A DNA stretch of 64,000 nucleotides from an uncultured Bacteroidales bacterium (GTDB taxonomy: Bacteria > Bacteroidota > Bacteroidia > Bacteroidales > UBA11471), in NCBI GenBank assembly GCA_947625885.1, contig CANQQA010000009.1, positions 1 through 64,000 of the forward strand. The letters run 5' to 3'. Shown piece after piece: positions 18,555 to 27,421 of this stretch. The position numbers and the translations under genes are program-made. Positions within the stretch are counted from its first letter, which is position 1; each line of letters starts with the position of its first letter. The notes beneath the pieces are model-generated. The model saw nothing but the letters and a program-made list of their open reading frames with translations, was not told the DNA's origin and did not search any database.

Positions 18555-19124
18555 ATGAAAATCACTATCATAGACAATTACGACTCGTTTACGTACAACC
18601 TCTTCCACATGGTAAGAGAAGCCGGTGCGGAAGTAACGGTAGTGCGCAACGACGCTTTCGACCTCGACGACCTCGAAGCCTGCGACAAAATCATACTCTC
18701 GCCCGGACCGGGCATTCCGTCGGAAGCCGGTCTGCTGCTCGACACGATACGCCGGTATGCCGGACGCAAACCCATACTCGGCGTGTGTCTCGGACATCAG
18801 GCGATAGGCGAAGTATTCGGCGGCAAACTCGTGAATCTGAGCCGCGTGTATCACGGCGTGCAAACGCCGATAAAACTGCTTGGCAACGACTATCTTTTCG
18901 AGGGTCTCGACAGCAGCATCGCCGTAGGTCGCTACCACTCGTGGGTGGTCGATGCCGACAGCCTGCCCGACTGTCTCGAAATCACCGCCCGCAGTGAAGA
19001 AGAGCTTGTCATGGCGCTGCGCCACAAGACGTTCGATATTCACGGCATACAGTTCCACCCCGAATCGGTATTGACACCGCAGGGAAAAATCATCATGGAA
19101 AACTTCTTAAAAGCAAACGTATGA
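18555..19124 (+). CDS. trpG: Anthranilate synthase component II (glutamine amidotransferase)
   Basis: A class I glutamine amidotransferase that feeds ammonia to TrpE. The ORF track opens at a TTG (18543), but the ATG at 18555 gives the family N terminus MKITIIDNYDSFTYNL. The protein has 189 residues. The catalytic Cys78 lies in LGVCLGHQAIGE, and the His/Glu pair in GIQFHPES. The oxyanion-strand region ILSPGPGIP is present. It begins 12 bases after trpE and its stop overlaps trpD in ATGA. Confidence 0.95.
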   Translation: MKITIIDNYDSFTYNLFHMVREAGAEVTVVRNDAFDLDDLEACDKIILSPGPGIPSEAGLLLDTIRRYAGRKPILGVCLGHQAIGEVFGGKLVNLSRVYHGVQTPIKLLGNDYLFEGLDSSIAVGRYHSWVVDADSLPDCLEITARSEEELVMALRHKTFDIHGIQFHPESVLTPQGKIIMENFLKANV

Positions 19125-20116
19125 AAAAGATTCTGACACGGCTTTTCAATCACGAAATACTCTCCCGACAAGAGGCGGAAAAAATCATGTCGGATATGAC
19201 GCGCGGCGTCTATAACGAAGTGCAAACAGCCTCGCTGCTCACCGTTTACAAAATGCGTTCCCCGTCGGTAGAGGAGCTTATCGGATTCCGCAACTCCCTG
19301 CTGGAAAGCCGTATACGCATAGATTTAAACGACTACAACGCTATCGACATCGTGGGGACGGGCGGCGACGGGAAAAACACGTTCAACATTTCGACCTGTG
19401 CCTGTTTCGTGGTGGCAGGTGCCGGCTACCGCGTGGCAAAACACGGCAACTACGGCGCCACCTCCGTGAGCGGTGCGAGCAACGTCATGGAACAGCACGG
19501 CGTGAAATTCACCAACGACGAAAGCCGGTTGCGCCGCTCGATTGAAGGGTGCGGTATGGCATACCTGCACGCCCCGCTTTTCAATCCGGCAATGAAGGCG
19601 GTCGCCCCCGTGCGCAAGGCGTTGCAGGTAAGCACGTTGTTCAATCTGCTGGGTCCATTGGTCAATCCGTCGCTGCCGGCAAACCAGCTGTTGGGCGTCG
19701 CCAATCTCGAACTGTTGCGCCTCTACGCCCAGACGTTCCAGACGTTAGGTTTGGAATTTGCCGTCGTAACCAGTTTAGACGGCTACGACGAAATATCGCT
19801 GACCGACTCGTTCAAAGTAATCATGAAGCATTACGAACGGATATACCGACCCGACGAACTGGGTTTGCCGCAGATACGGCAGGAAGAACTTTTCGGCGGC
19901 GACACGCCCGAAGAAGCCGCCCGCATTTTCGACAACGTACTGACGGGAAAAGCCACCGTCTCGCAGACGAACTGCGTACTCATAAACGCCGCTTTCGCCA
20001 TACAGATTTTGGAGCCGTCCAAGTCTATCGGCGAATGTTTGGAGACAGCCCGCGCATCGCTCGCCGGCGGAAAGGCTGCCGAGACACTGAAAAAATTCAT
20101 CGCTCTGAACAGTTGA
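19121..20116 (+). CDS. trpD: Anthranilate phosphoribosyltransferase
   Basis: Transfers a phosphoribosyl group from PRPP to anthranilate. It has 331 residues, a normal length. Family motifs are AIDIVGTGGDGKNTFNIST (PRPP loop), KHGNYGATSVSGASNVMEQHG, FNLLGPLVNPS and GYDEISLTDSF with the metal-binding acidic pair. It starts within the trpG stop codon (ATGA at 19121-19124) and is followed by trpC after five bases. Confidence 0.96.
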   Translation: MKKILTRLFNHEILSRQEAEKIMSDMTRGVYNEVQTASLLTVYKMRSPSVEELIGFRNSLLESRIRIDLNDYNAIDIVGTGGDGKNTFNISTCACFVVAGAGYRVAKHGNYGATSVSGASNVMEQHGVKFTNDESRLRRSIEGCGMAYLHAPLFNPAMKAVAPVRKALQVSTLFNLLGPLVNPSLPANQLLGVANLELLRLYAQTFQTLGLEFAVVTSLDGYDEISLTDSFKVIMKHYERIYRPDELGLPQIRQEELFGGDTPEEAARIFDNVLTGKATVSQTNCVLINAAFAIQILEPSKSIGECLETARASLAGGKAAETLKKFIALNS

Positions 20117-20121
20117 ACACC

Positions 20122-20913
20122 ATGAAAGATATTTTAGACGAAATCATCGCCCGCAAACGGGAGGAAATCATGCAACAGAAACAGGCTGTAAGCATAGAGC
20201 TGTTACGCGAAAACGCCACGCAGAAAATGCAGGAACAGCGGAGTATGCGGGCGGCACTGACAGCATCGCCCTACGGCATCATTGCCGAATTCAAGCGCAA
20301 ATCGCCGTCGAAAGGGTGGATAAAAGAACTCGGTCGTGCCGACGAAATACCGCCTTCGTATGAAGCCAACGGTGCCGCCGCCCTCTCCATTCTCACCGAT
20401 ACGCCGTTTTTCGGCGGCTCGCTGCAAGACATCGCTGTCGCCCGTCCGCTTACGGGTCTGCCCGTACTGCGGAAAGATTTCATCATCGACGAATACCAGC
20501 TCTTTCAAGCCCGCATCGTGGGCGCCGACGCCGTGCTGCTTATCGCCGCCGCCCTGTCGCCGGAGGAGTGCCGGAAGTTGGCGGAAGAGGCGCACCGGCT
20601 CTGCCTCGAAGTGCTGCTGGAAATACATCGGGAAAGCGAACTCGACTACGTGAATGAGCATATCGACATGATAGGCGTGAACAACCGGAATTTAGGGAGC
20701 TTTCACACCGACGTGAAAAATTCGTTCCGGCTGGCAGAGAAGCTGCCTGCCGATTTTTTGAAAGTTTCGGAAAGCGGCATCTCCGACCCTGCGACGATAA
20801 AAGAGCTGCGGCAGGCGGGATTTCGCGGATTCCTCATCGGCGAGACTTTCATGAAAACCGAAAATCCGGGCGCGACGCTCCGTCAATTCATAAACGACCT
20901 GTCATGCTCGTAA
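20122..20913 (+). CDS. trpC: Indole-3-glycerol-phosphate synthase
   Basis: Closes the indole ring from CdRP. The ORF listed from 19549 is read-through in the shadow of trpD; the real ATG is at 20122 (MKDILDEIIARKREEI), giving 263 residues. Visible are IIAEFKRKSPSKGWI (catalytic Lys), SILTDTPFFGGSL, PVLRKDFIID (catalytic Lys and Asp), LEVLLEIHRESEL, GVNNRNL and VSESGIS. The enzyme is monofunctional, with trpF as a separate gene whose start overlaps the trpC end by 10 bases. Confidence 0.95.
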   Translation: MKDILDEIIARKREEIMQQKQAVSIELLRENATQKMQEQRSMRAALTASPYGIIAEFKRKSPSKGWIKELGRADEIPPSYEANGAAALSILTDTPFFGGSLQDIAVARPLTGLPVLRKDFIIDEYQLFQARIVGADAVLLIAAALSPEECRKLAEEAHRLCLEVLLEIHRESELDYVNEHIDMIGVNNRNLGSFHTDVKNSFRLAEKLPADFLKVSESGISDPATIKELRQAGFRGFLIGETFMKTENPGATLRQFINDLSCS

Positions 20914-21527
20914 AAGTGTGCGGTATGCGCGAGCCGGAAAACATTCGCGCCGCAGAGAAGTGCGACATCGACCTGATGGGTTTCATCTTCGCCCCGCGTT
21001 CGCCCCGCTGCGTAACGCAAATGCCGGCTTATCTGCCGGAAAAGGTGCGGCGCATCGGCGTGTTCGTCGATGCCGACAAAGCGACGATAGAACATCGCAT
21101 TGCCGACTACGGGCTGTACGGCGTGCAGCTGCACGGACACGAATCGCCCGAACTTTGCCACGCGCTGCACGCAAGCGGCGTGAAAGTCATCAAGGCATTC
21201 CAGATGCAAGACCGGACGTCGGCAGCGCAATGCCATGCCTACGAAAGCGTGTGCGACTGGTTTCTGTTCGACACGCCCTGCGCGACGGACGGCGGTTCGG
21301 GAAAAAAATTCGACTGGACGCTGTTGGAAAGCTATCGGGGCAGCACGCCGTTTCTGCTGAGCGGCGGTCTGTCGCCCGACTGTCTGACGGAGCTGCGCGG
21401 ATTTTCACACCCGCAATGGGCAGGCATCGACCTCAACAGCGGATTCGAAACCGCCCCCGCCCTAAAAGACATCGACAAACTGCGAAACTTCATAACCCTA
21501 TTCAGAAACGAAATAAAAAACAAATAA
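20904..21527 (+). CDS. trpF: Phosphoribosylanthranilate isomerase
   Basis: Catalyses the Amadori rearrangement of PRA to CdRP. It has 207 residues. The active-site Cys lies in KVCGMREPENI and the general-acid Asp in LFDTPCATDGGSGKKFDW; the phosphate-binding part is FLLSGGLSPD with GIDLNSGFE near the end. It overlaps trpC by 10 bases and is separated from trpA by one base, so the trp cluster is continuous. The parallel ORF at 20918-21532 is a frame shadow. Confidence 0.93.
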   Translation: MLVKVCGMREPENIRAAEKCDIDLMGFIFAPRSPRCVTQMPAYLPEKVRRIGVFVDADKATIEHRIADYGLYGVQLHGHESPELCHALHASGVKVIKAFQMQDRTSAAQCHAYESVCDWFLFDTPCATDGGSGKKFDWTLLESYRGSTPFLLSGGLSPDCLTELRGFSHPQWAGIDLNSGFETAPALKDIDKLRNFITLFRNEIKNK

Positions 21528-21528
21528 G

Positions 21529-22302
21529 ATGAATCGTATCAACCGACTTTTTCAAGAGAAGAAAAGAGACATTCTCTCCATTTATTTTTGTGCCGGACAC
21601 CCGACTTTCGAGGGCACGTGCGAAGTCATCAAAACGCTCGAATCCAAAGGCGTGGACATGATAGAGATAGGCATACCGTTCAGCGACCCGATGGCAGACG
21701 GTCCCGTGATACAGGAGGCTGCCACCCGCGCCCTGCGCAACGGCATGACCCTGCGCAAACTGTTCGGACAGCTTGCCGACATACGCAGCGACGTGCACAT
21801 TCCGTTGATACTCATGGGGTATCTGAATCCGATTCTGCAATACGGATTCGAGGCGTTCTGCCGCTCCTGCCAAGCATGCGGCATCGACGGCATCATCATT
21901 CCCGACCTGCCGTTCCGGGAATACATGGAAAATTACAAGGCAACCGCCGACCGCTACGACCTGCGGCTCATCATGCTCATCACGCCCGAAACGAGCGAGG
22001 AGCGCATACGCCTTATCGACGCGCATACCGATGGATTCATCTACATGGTATCGTCGGCTGCCATCACCGGCGCACAAAAAGATTTCAACGCCCAAAAGCT
22101 GGCATATTTCAAACGCATCGAGGCGATGCAGCTGCACAATCCCCGCATGATAGGATTCGGCATCTCCAACCGGCAGACGCACGAGGCGGCTTGCGACCAC
22201 GCCGCCGGCGCCATTATCGGCAGCAAATTCGTATCGCTGTTGCAGGAGGAGGGCGACGCCGGACGCGCTATCGACCGGCTTTTGCAGGCACTCCGAGAAT
22301 AA
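21529..22302 (+). CDS. trpA: Tryptophan synthase alpha subunit
   Basis: Cleaves indole-3-glycerol phosphate and channels indole to TrpB. It has 257 residues. Catalytic Glu46 lies in DMIEIGIPFSDP and Asp57 in the following PMADGP; LMGYLNPILQYG, GIIIPDLPF, LITPETSEERI and GFGISN are also typical. It is the last gene of the trp operon. Its stop is two bases from the stop of the convergent DUF5106 gene, and no terminator fits between, so transcripts probably run into the opposing gene before stopping. Confidence 0.96.
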   Translation: MNRINRLFQEKKRDILSIYFCAGHPTFEGTCEVIKTLESKGVDMIEIGIPFSDPMADGPVIQEAATRALRNGMTLRKLFGQLADIRSDVHIPLILMGYLNPILQYGFEAFCRSCQACGIDGIIIPDLPFREYMENYKATADRYDLRLIMLITPETSEERIRLIDAHTDGFIYMVSSAAITGAQKDFNAQKLAYFKRIEAMQLHNPRMIGFGISNRQTHEAACDHAAGAIIGSKFVSLLQEEGDAGRAIDRLLQALRE

Positions 22303-22304
22303 AT

Positions 22305-23264
22305 CTACATGCGGGCGCAGAAGCGGCTTACGGCAGCGGGAGGCACATCTTTGAGCAACACTTTTTTGTCGCTGTCGAGCAGGTAGAGCGAAGGCATGGC
22401 GCGCAACACATAGCGTTCACCGCCGTCGATAACGTCGTCGGCATCGAAGCCTGCCGTCCAATCAGCAGGTAAGAGAGCTCGCTGCCGCAACCACGTTTCG
22501 CGCGGGACATCGACGCACACCGCCAACACCCGCAAGCGTCCGCCGGCGGTGCGCAAGGAAATATAGACATCGTGCCGCAACTCGTCGATAATCTCCTTGC
22601 AATGGTCGCAGGTCGGGTCGTAAAAGAGCAGCAAGGTGTATTCGTCCGTCGTATCGTACAGCGTGTGCCGTTGTCCGTCCGGCGTTTCATAGATAAAATC
22701 GGCTGCCGGCGTTCCCACCCGATTTTTTCGAACGACCGCCAACTGTTGTTGCGGTCGTATCCGTTCGGATTTTTTCAACTGCTTCGAGCGTATTATTTCT
22801 TCGAGAAACCACGTATAATACGTTTCATTCATCAGGGGCGAACCGGCATCATACAAATAATGTTCCGCCAGCTCGACCAACAGGCGGTAAGCGGCGGCAT
22901 CGGTTTCCGCCCGACGCAAAAGACTCACGACAGAGGTGCGGCATACAGCCGTGTCGGCAAGAGGAAACAGCGAAATGTAATTGACAAAATTCTGTTCCAT
23001 GAAATCACGGTTGCGGCTGCGCGAAATATCCTCGAAATTCATCGCGTCCCAAAAATGTTCCACCACATAGGCGGCGCGCGATTCGGGCGACAACAAGAGC
23101 ACGGGCACTTCGGGCAAAGGCAGTTCGGGTGGCTGCGTCGTCTGCTCCGTCGAACAGGCAAACGGGTGGAGACAAACAAAAACGCCTCTCCCCGCTCCCG
23201 CAGCAACAGCCGCTGCCGCCCACCATACGACGGCAAAGAGTATTCTATTTTTGAGCAACGACAC
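22305..23264 (-). CDS. DUF5106 protein with thioredoxin-like domain
   Basis: A 319-residue exported protein. A hydrophobic N terminus (ILFAVVWWAAAAVAAGAG) suggests a signal peptide or anchor. Residues about 50-170 form the helical DUF5106-like part (AAYVVEHFWDAMNFED, NFVNYISLFP). Residues about 183-319 form a thioredoxin-like fold with FYDPTCDHCKEII, a CxxC pair at Cys219 and Cys222, and a MPSLYLLD segment with the cis-Pro. It could act as a periplasmic thiol oxidoreductase or hold a partner; the substrate is unknown. It follows menD by 46 bases on the same strand, but no link to menaquinone chemistry is visible. Confidence 0.72.
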   Translation of the reverse strand: MSLLKNRILFAVVWWAAAAVAAGAGRGVFVCLHPFACSTEQTTQPPELPLPEVPVLLLSPESRAAYVVEHFWDAMNFEDISRSRNRDFMEQNFVNYISLFPLADTAVCRTSVVSLLRRAETDAAAYRLLVELAEHYLYDAGSPLMNETYYTWFLEEIIRSKQLKKSERIRPQQQLAVVRKNRVGTPAADFIYETPDGQRHTLYDTTDEYTLLLFYDPTCDHCKEIIDELRHDVYISLRTAGGRLRVLAVCVDVPRETWLRQRALLPADWTAGFDADDVIDGGERYVLRAMPSLYLLDSDKKVLLKDVPPAAVSRFCARM

Positions 23265-23310
23265 GATTTCGGCATTCGGTTATTTTCTTATAACAACCGA
23301 AACCGTTTTT

Positions 23311-24993
23311 TTATCGGGAAAAATAGGCTTTCAGCACGTCGGCATTGAGCAGGCGCGGCGTCTCAACCGCAAGAATTGCGACTCCTCCGGATTCTTGAAA
23401 GAAACGCGGCAGGATATCGCGCAGCGACACGGCATCGGCAACCCGATAGAAATCAATTCCACACAGACGTGCATACCCTTCGACATCGACGCGGCGGACG
23501 GTTTCGAAACAGGTTTCCGACTCGGGAAGTTCCGATGCCCCCACCAGCGTGCGGAATATGCCTCCGCCTCCGTTGCATATCACGACGATGCGGAGATTCG
23601 ACGGCAGGTCGCCCGTCGCCAACGCGGCGGCATCGTAAAGAAAACTCATATCGCCGATGATGCACACCGTAAACCTGTTCGAGGCGAACGCTGCACCGAC
23701 CGCTGTCGATAGCGAACCGTCGATGCCGCTCGTGCCGCGATTGCCGTCGGAACGGGAAACCTGCGGATACTCGAACAGTTGGGCATAACGCACCGTCATT
23801 CCGTTGGAAAGCTGCACGGCGGCACCTGCCGGCAAAGCGGGCATCAGCAAGGAAAAAGCGGCGAGGTCGCTCCACGCTGCCGACGACAAAAAGGCGTCGT
23901 GGCGACGGGTCGCCTCCTCGCGCAAAGCCCGCCAAAGGTCGCGGTAACCGCATGCCGCCGACTGCCAATAAGACGATATGGCAGCGAAAAAATCACTCGG
24001 GGCAAGACGAATATGACGGGTAAGCGACTGCATCGTATCGACGATATGTCCGCCCGTATCGAGGTGCCAATGTTCCTCCGGTCGGTTTTCGCGCAAAAAA
24101 TGTTTGAGTCGGCGCGACACCGGTGCACCGCCGAATGTAATAAGAATATCGGGGTGATACTCCTCCAACCGGTCGGCGGGCATGACAGAGAGTACACGGT
24201 CTACCGTAGGAATGGCGCCGGCGACAGGCAGATTGGCAAGGCTTTCTGTCAGCAGCACAACTTGCGAAAAATCCGCCGCACGTGTCAAAAGCGAAGCGAG
24301 CGCGGCATCGGGCGCAGCAAAAGAAGCGACTATCAAAACACGTTTTCCCGACGAAAGCATCGCCGCCAAACGGCGGGCTTCGGCATCGGGCAGTGTCGAT
24401 GCCACAGGTACTGCCTCAATCGAGCGCTCCGGCATCGGATAAGCCTTTACTCCGTAAAGCGGTTCGCGAAAAGGCACGTCGAGATGCACCGGTCCTTGCG
24501 GCGAAATCAGCGCGGTGTTGAGCGCGTCATTGACAAGGCGGTTGGCATACCAGCGCTCGTCGGCACACGAAAGTTCGGCAGGCAGGCGGTATGAGGCTTT
24601 GACAAACGGTGCAAGGGCGGCATACTGTCGTATGGTCTGGCTGTCGTCTTGGTCAATCCACTCCTCCGGACGGTCGGCAGAGATGACAATCAACGGCAGG
24701 CGTTGGTAAAAAGCCTCCGCCACCGCCGGCGCATAATTGAGCAGCGCCGTGCCCGACGTGCAAACAAGGGCAACCGCCTCGCCCGACTGCTGCGCCATAC
24801 CCACCGCCATATAGGCGGCGACACGCTCATCGAGAACAACACGACAGGAAAGTTCGCGGCGGCGTGTCAAGGAGATTATCAACGGGGCATTGCGGGAGCC
24901 GGGTGAAAGCAGAACGCGTCGCACCCCTTTCCGCACCAACAATTCCGTCAAAATCTTGGCAGTTTCTTTTTCGGAATAGAGATTATCATTCAT
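23311..24993 (-). CDS. menD: SEPHCHC synthase (MenD)
   Basis: A thiamine-diphosphate enzyme that joins isochorismate and 2-oxoglutarate, the first committed step of menaquinone synthesis. It has 560 residues. Motifs are VLLSPGSRNAPL, the catalytic Glu region VVLDERVAAYMAVGMAQQSG, VCTSGTALLNYAPAVAEA, ISADRPEEW and NRGTSGIDGSLSTAVGAA, with the ThDP-binding GDMSFLYD..N. It overlaps menF by 8 bases, so the two are translationally linked. The rest of the pathway (menB, C, E) lies beyond the trp operon on the same strand. Confidence 0.95.
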   Translation of the reverse strand: MNDNLYSEKETAKILTELLVRKGVRRVLLSPGSRNAPLIISLTRRRELSCRVVLDERVAAYMAVGMAQQSGEAVALVCTSGTALLNYAPAVAEAFYQRLPLIVISADRPEEWIDQDDSQTIRQYAALAPFVKASYRLPAELSCADERWYANRLVNDALNTALISPQGPVHLDVPFREPLYGVKAYPMPERSIEAVPVASTLPDAEARRLAAMLSSGKRVLIVASFAAPDAALASLLTRAADFSQVVLLTESLANLPVAGAIPTVDRVLSVMPADRLEEYHPDILITFGGAPVSRRLKHFLRENRPEEHWHLDTGGHIVDTMQSLTRHIRLAPSDFFAAISSYWQSAACGYRDLWRALREEATRRHDAFLSSAAWSDLAAFSLLMPALPAGAAVQLSNGMTVRYAQLFEYPQVSRSDGNRGTSGIDGSLSTAVGAAFASNRFTVCIIGDMSFLYDAAALATGDLPSNLRIVVICNGGGGIFRTLVGASELPESETCFETVRRVDVEGYARLCGIDFYRVADAVSLRDILPRFFQESGGVAILAVETPRLLNADVLKAYFSR

Positions 24994-26083
24994 CGTCGGT
25001 CAGTACACATTGTTTCACCACACGGAGCAGCGGCTCCGCTTTGAGAGAAGTTTCGTTCCACTCCGAGCGGGCATCGCTGCGGGCAGTAAGTCCTCCGCCT
25101 ACATGTATGTCGACACGGTCGGCATAAAGTTCCATTGAACGCAAATTTACAAATAAATCGTATTCGCCCGTACCGTCGAACATGCCTAAATATCCGGCAT
25201 AGCAGCGGCGGCTGTTTTTTTCGGTAGCAGCAATAGCGCGCAGCGCAGCTTCACGCGGACAGCCGCCCACCGCCGGCGTCGGGTGCAACCGTCGCACCAG
25301 CGCATCTGCCGCCTCATCGGGACAAGTGGTCGAAAGGGTCAACCGTGTGAAAAGGTGGCGCACATTGCCTGCCGCACAATCTTCCACGTCTCCGACATGC
25401 ACATCGCCGGCGACCGTCTGCCGGAAAACCTCGCGTATATAATCGGTAACGAGCTGCTGCTCCTCGCGCTCTTTTTCGCCCCACGCCGACGGGTCGCCGC
25501 ACCGCTTGGTAGCTGCCACCGAACAGGCGGAAAAGGTATTGCCCCGCCGTTGCAGAAAGAGTTCGGGCGACGCACCCAACCACAACGTCGTACCGGGCAG
25601 GTAAAAGAGAAAAACAAAAGCATCGGGAAATGCCTCGCACATCGCATCGAACAACGCCGCTACCCGCCGCTGCGGCGCACAGGGCACCGAAACGACCCGC
25701 GACAAAACGACCTTCTGCAAATTGTCCCGCAGCAAAGAAGCTATCAAGCGAGCGGCTTGCCGCTCGTAAACCGCCTGCGAGACAGCCGACAAAGCCGGTG
25801 CCGACGGCAATTTCACCGACGGACGAGCTGAGAGCGCGTCCCAGCCGCAGGCATCGTCGAGCGTCATTTCGGCAGCGATGAAACAGACGGGCAATTCCGT
25901 CTCATCGAAAGGGTGTACAAAAAAACCGCGCCGGCGGGACAACGCGGACAAAGAAACGTCTGCCGGCTTCACGGCGGAGAGCTGCGCGCCAAACTCGGGC
26001 TGCCCACCGCCCTGCCGGCGGCAAGCATAGAAAGGCACTCCTTTGTCGAGGCACAAGCGTATGGCGTCTTGCAATGATTTCAT
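24986..26083 (-). CDS. menF: Isochorismate synthase (MenF)
   Basis: Converts chorismate to isochorismate. The ORF opens at a TTG (26119); the ATG at 26083 (MKSLQDAIRLCLDKG) is preferred and gives 365 residues. The chorismate-binding domain is clear: LQKVVLSRVV, AFVFLFYLPGTTLWLGASPELFL, VAATKRCGDP (in place of the usual LAGT), HLFTRLTL, LHPTPAVGGCPREAAL and YAGYLGMFD. The last ten residues overlap the menD start region. Its stop and the menD start share 8 bases. It is downstream of rimO by 38 bases and may belong to the same long transcript. Confidence 0.92.
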   Translation of the reverse strand: MKSLQDAIRLCLDKGVPFYACRRQGGGQPEFGAQLSAVKPADVSLSALSRRRGFFVHPFDETELPVCFIAAEMTLDDACGWDALSARPSVKLPSAPALSAVSQAVYERQAARLIASLLRDNLQKVVLSRVVSVPCAPQRRVAALFDAMCEAFPDAFVFLFYLPGTTLWLGASPELFLQRRGNTFSACSVAATKRCGDPSAWGEKEREEQQLVTDYIREVFRQTVAGDVHVGDVEDCAAGNVRHLFTRLTLSTTCPDEAADALVRRLHPTPAVGGCPREAALRAIAATEKNSRRCYAGYLGMFDGTGEYDLFVNLRSMELYADRVDIHVGGGLTARSDARSEWNETSLKAEPLLRVVKQCVLTDDE

Positions 26084-26121
26084 TTTTGAAGATTTGAGGC
26101 TCGCCGACCTATTTTCCAAAA

Positions 26122-27417
26122 TTACTCGACAACGGCGAAAAGTTCAAAGGGTTGCGCCGATGTGATGCGCACCGTATAAAACTCACCGACCGTCAGGACG
26201 CGCGTCTTTTCGACCAACACTTCGGGATCGACTTCGGGCGAATCGTACTGCGTGCGCCCCACGTAATAGTCCGGCTCCTCGCGGTCGATAACGACCTGCA
26301 TACGATTGCCCGCCTTCGAGGCGGCAACATCGGCGGCAATCGCCTCCTGCGCCTCCATAAGGAGGTCGAGACGCCGCTGCTTCTCGGCGGCGGGGACATC
26401 GTCGGCATAGTGTTGCGCCGAATAAGTGCCCTCCTCTTCGGAATAGGCAAACGCCCCCATACGCTCGAAACGGGCTTCGCGCACGAAACGGAGCAGTTCG
26501 TCGAAAGCCTCCTCCGTCTCCCCGCAAAAGCCCACCATAAACGTGGTGCGCAGGTGTATGCCGGGCACTTCGCGGCGAATGCGCTCCAACAGCGCTTCCG
26601 TTTCTTTGCGGGTGATGTGGCGGCGCATACGGTGCAGCACGCCGTCGTCGATGTGCTGCAAGGCGATGTCGAGGTATTTGCAGATGTTGTCGTGGCGCGC
26701 CATGACGGGCAGCAAATCGAGCGGGAAATGGTCGGGATAAGCATAGTGCAGCCGCAGCCACTTCACACCGCGAACGGAAGCGATGCGCTCCACCAGTTCG
26801 GCGATGCGGTATTCGCCGTAAAGGTCTTTTCCGTAATAGGTAAGGTCTTGGGCGATAAGCTGAAATTCCTTGACGCCCTGCACCGCCAACGTTTCGACTT
26901 CGGCGACGATTTCGTCCATCGGGCGGGAAACGTAACGCCCCGTAATGAGGGGTATGGCACAATAGGCACACATACGGTCGCACCCTTCGGCTATTTTTAC
27001 ATAGGCATAGTGCGGCGGGGTGGTCAGTTCGCGCTGCAAGCGAAACTCGTCGCGGTAGGCTTTACCCAATTCTTCAAGCAGACGGGGATAATCGAATTTG
27101 CCGTAAAACTTATCGACTTCGGGAATTTCGCCCGCCAGCTCCTCCATGTAACGCTGCGAGAGGCAGCCCATGACATAGAGGCGGCGTATCCGGCGCTGTT
27201 TTTTCGCCTGCGCAAAAGTGAGTATCATCTCGATGGATTCTTCTTTGGCATCGCCGATGAATCCGCAGGTGTTGATGACGACGATTTCACCCCTGACTTC
27301 GGCGGCATCGTGGTACACCTCGTAGCCGGCGGCCCGAAACTGCTTCATCAGCCGTTCCGAATCGACCAAATTTTTGGAGCACCCGAGCGTGATGACGTCG
27401 ATACGATTTTTGACCAT
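26122..27417 (-). CDS. rimO: Ribosomal protein S12 methylthiotransferase RimO
   Basis: A radical-SAM enzyme that adds a methylthio group to an aspartate of ribosomal protein S12. With the ATG at 27417 (MVKNRIDVITLGCSKN) it has 431 residues; the longer ORF is upstream read-through inside ftsY. The N-terminal iron-sulfur site uses Cys13, Cys51 and Cys85. The radical-SAM triad is CDRMCAYC (Cys146, Cys150, Cys153). A TRAM-like C terminus follows. VSRPMDEIVAE and FMVGFCGETEEAF distinguish it from MiaB. It begins 4 bases after ftsY. Confidence 0.94.
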   Translation of the reverse strand: MVKNRIDVITLGCSKNLVDSERLMKQFRAAGYEVYHDAAEVRGEIVVINTCGFIGDAKEESIEMILTFAQAKKQRRIRRLYVMGCLSQRYMEELAGEIPEVDKFYGKFDYPRLLEELGKAYRDEFRLQRELTTPPHYAYVKIAEGCDRMCAYCAIPLITGRYVSRPMDEIVAEVETLAVQGVKEFQLIAQDLTYYGKDLYGEYRIAELVERIASVRGVKWLRLHYAYPDHFPLDLLPVMARHDNICKYLDIALQHIDDGVLHRMRRHITRKETEALLERIRREVPGIHLRTTFMVGFCGETEEAFDELLRFVREARFERMGAFAYSEEEGTYSAQHYADDVPAAEKQRRLDLLMEAQEAIAADVAASKAGNRMQVVIDREEPDYYVGRTQYDSPEVDPEVLVEKTRVLTVGEFYTVRITSAQPFELFAVVE

Positions 27418-27421
27418 CGGG

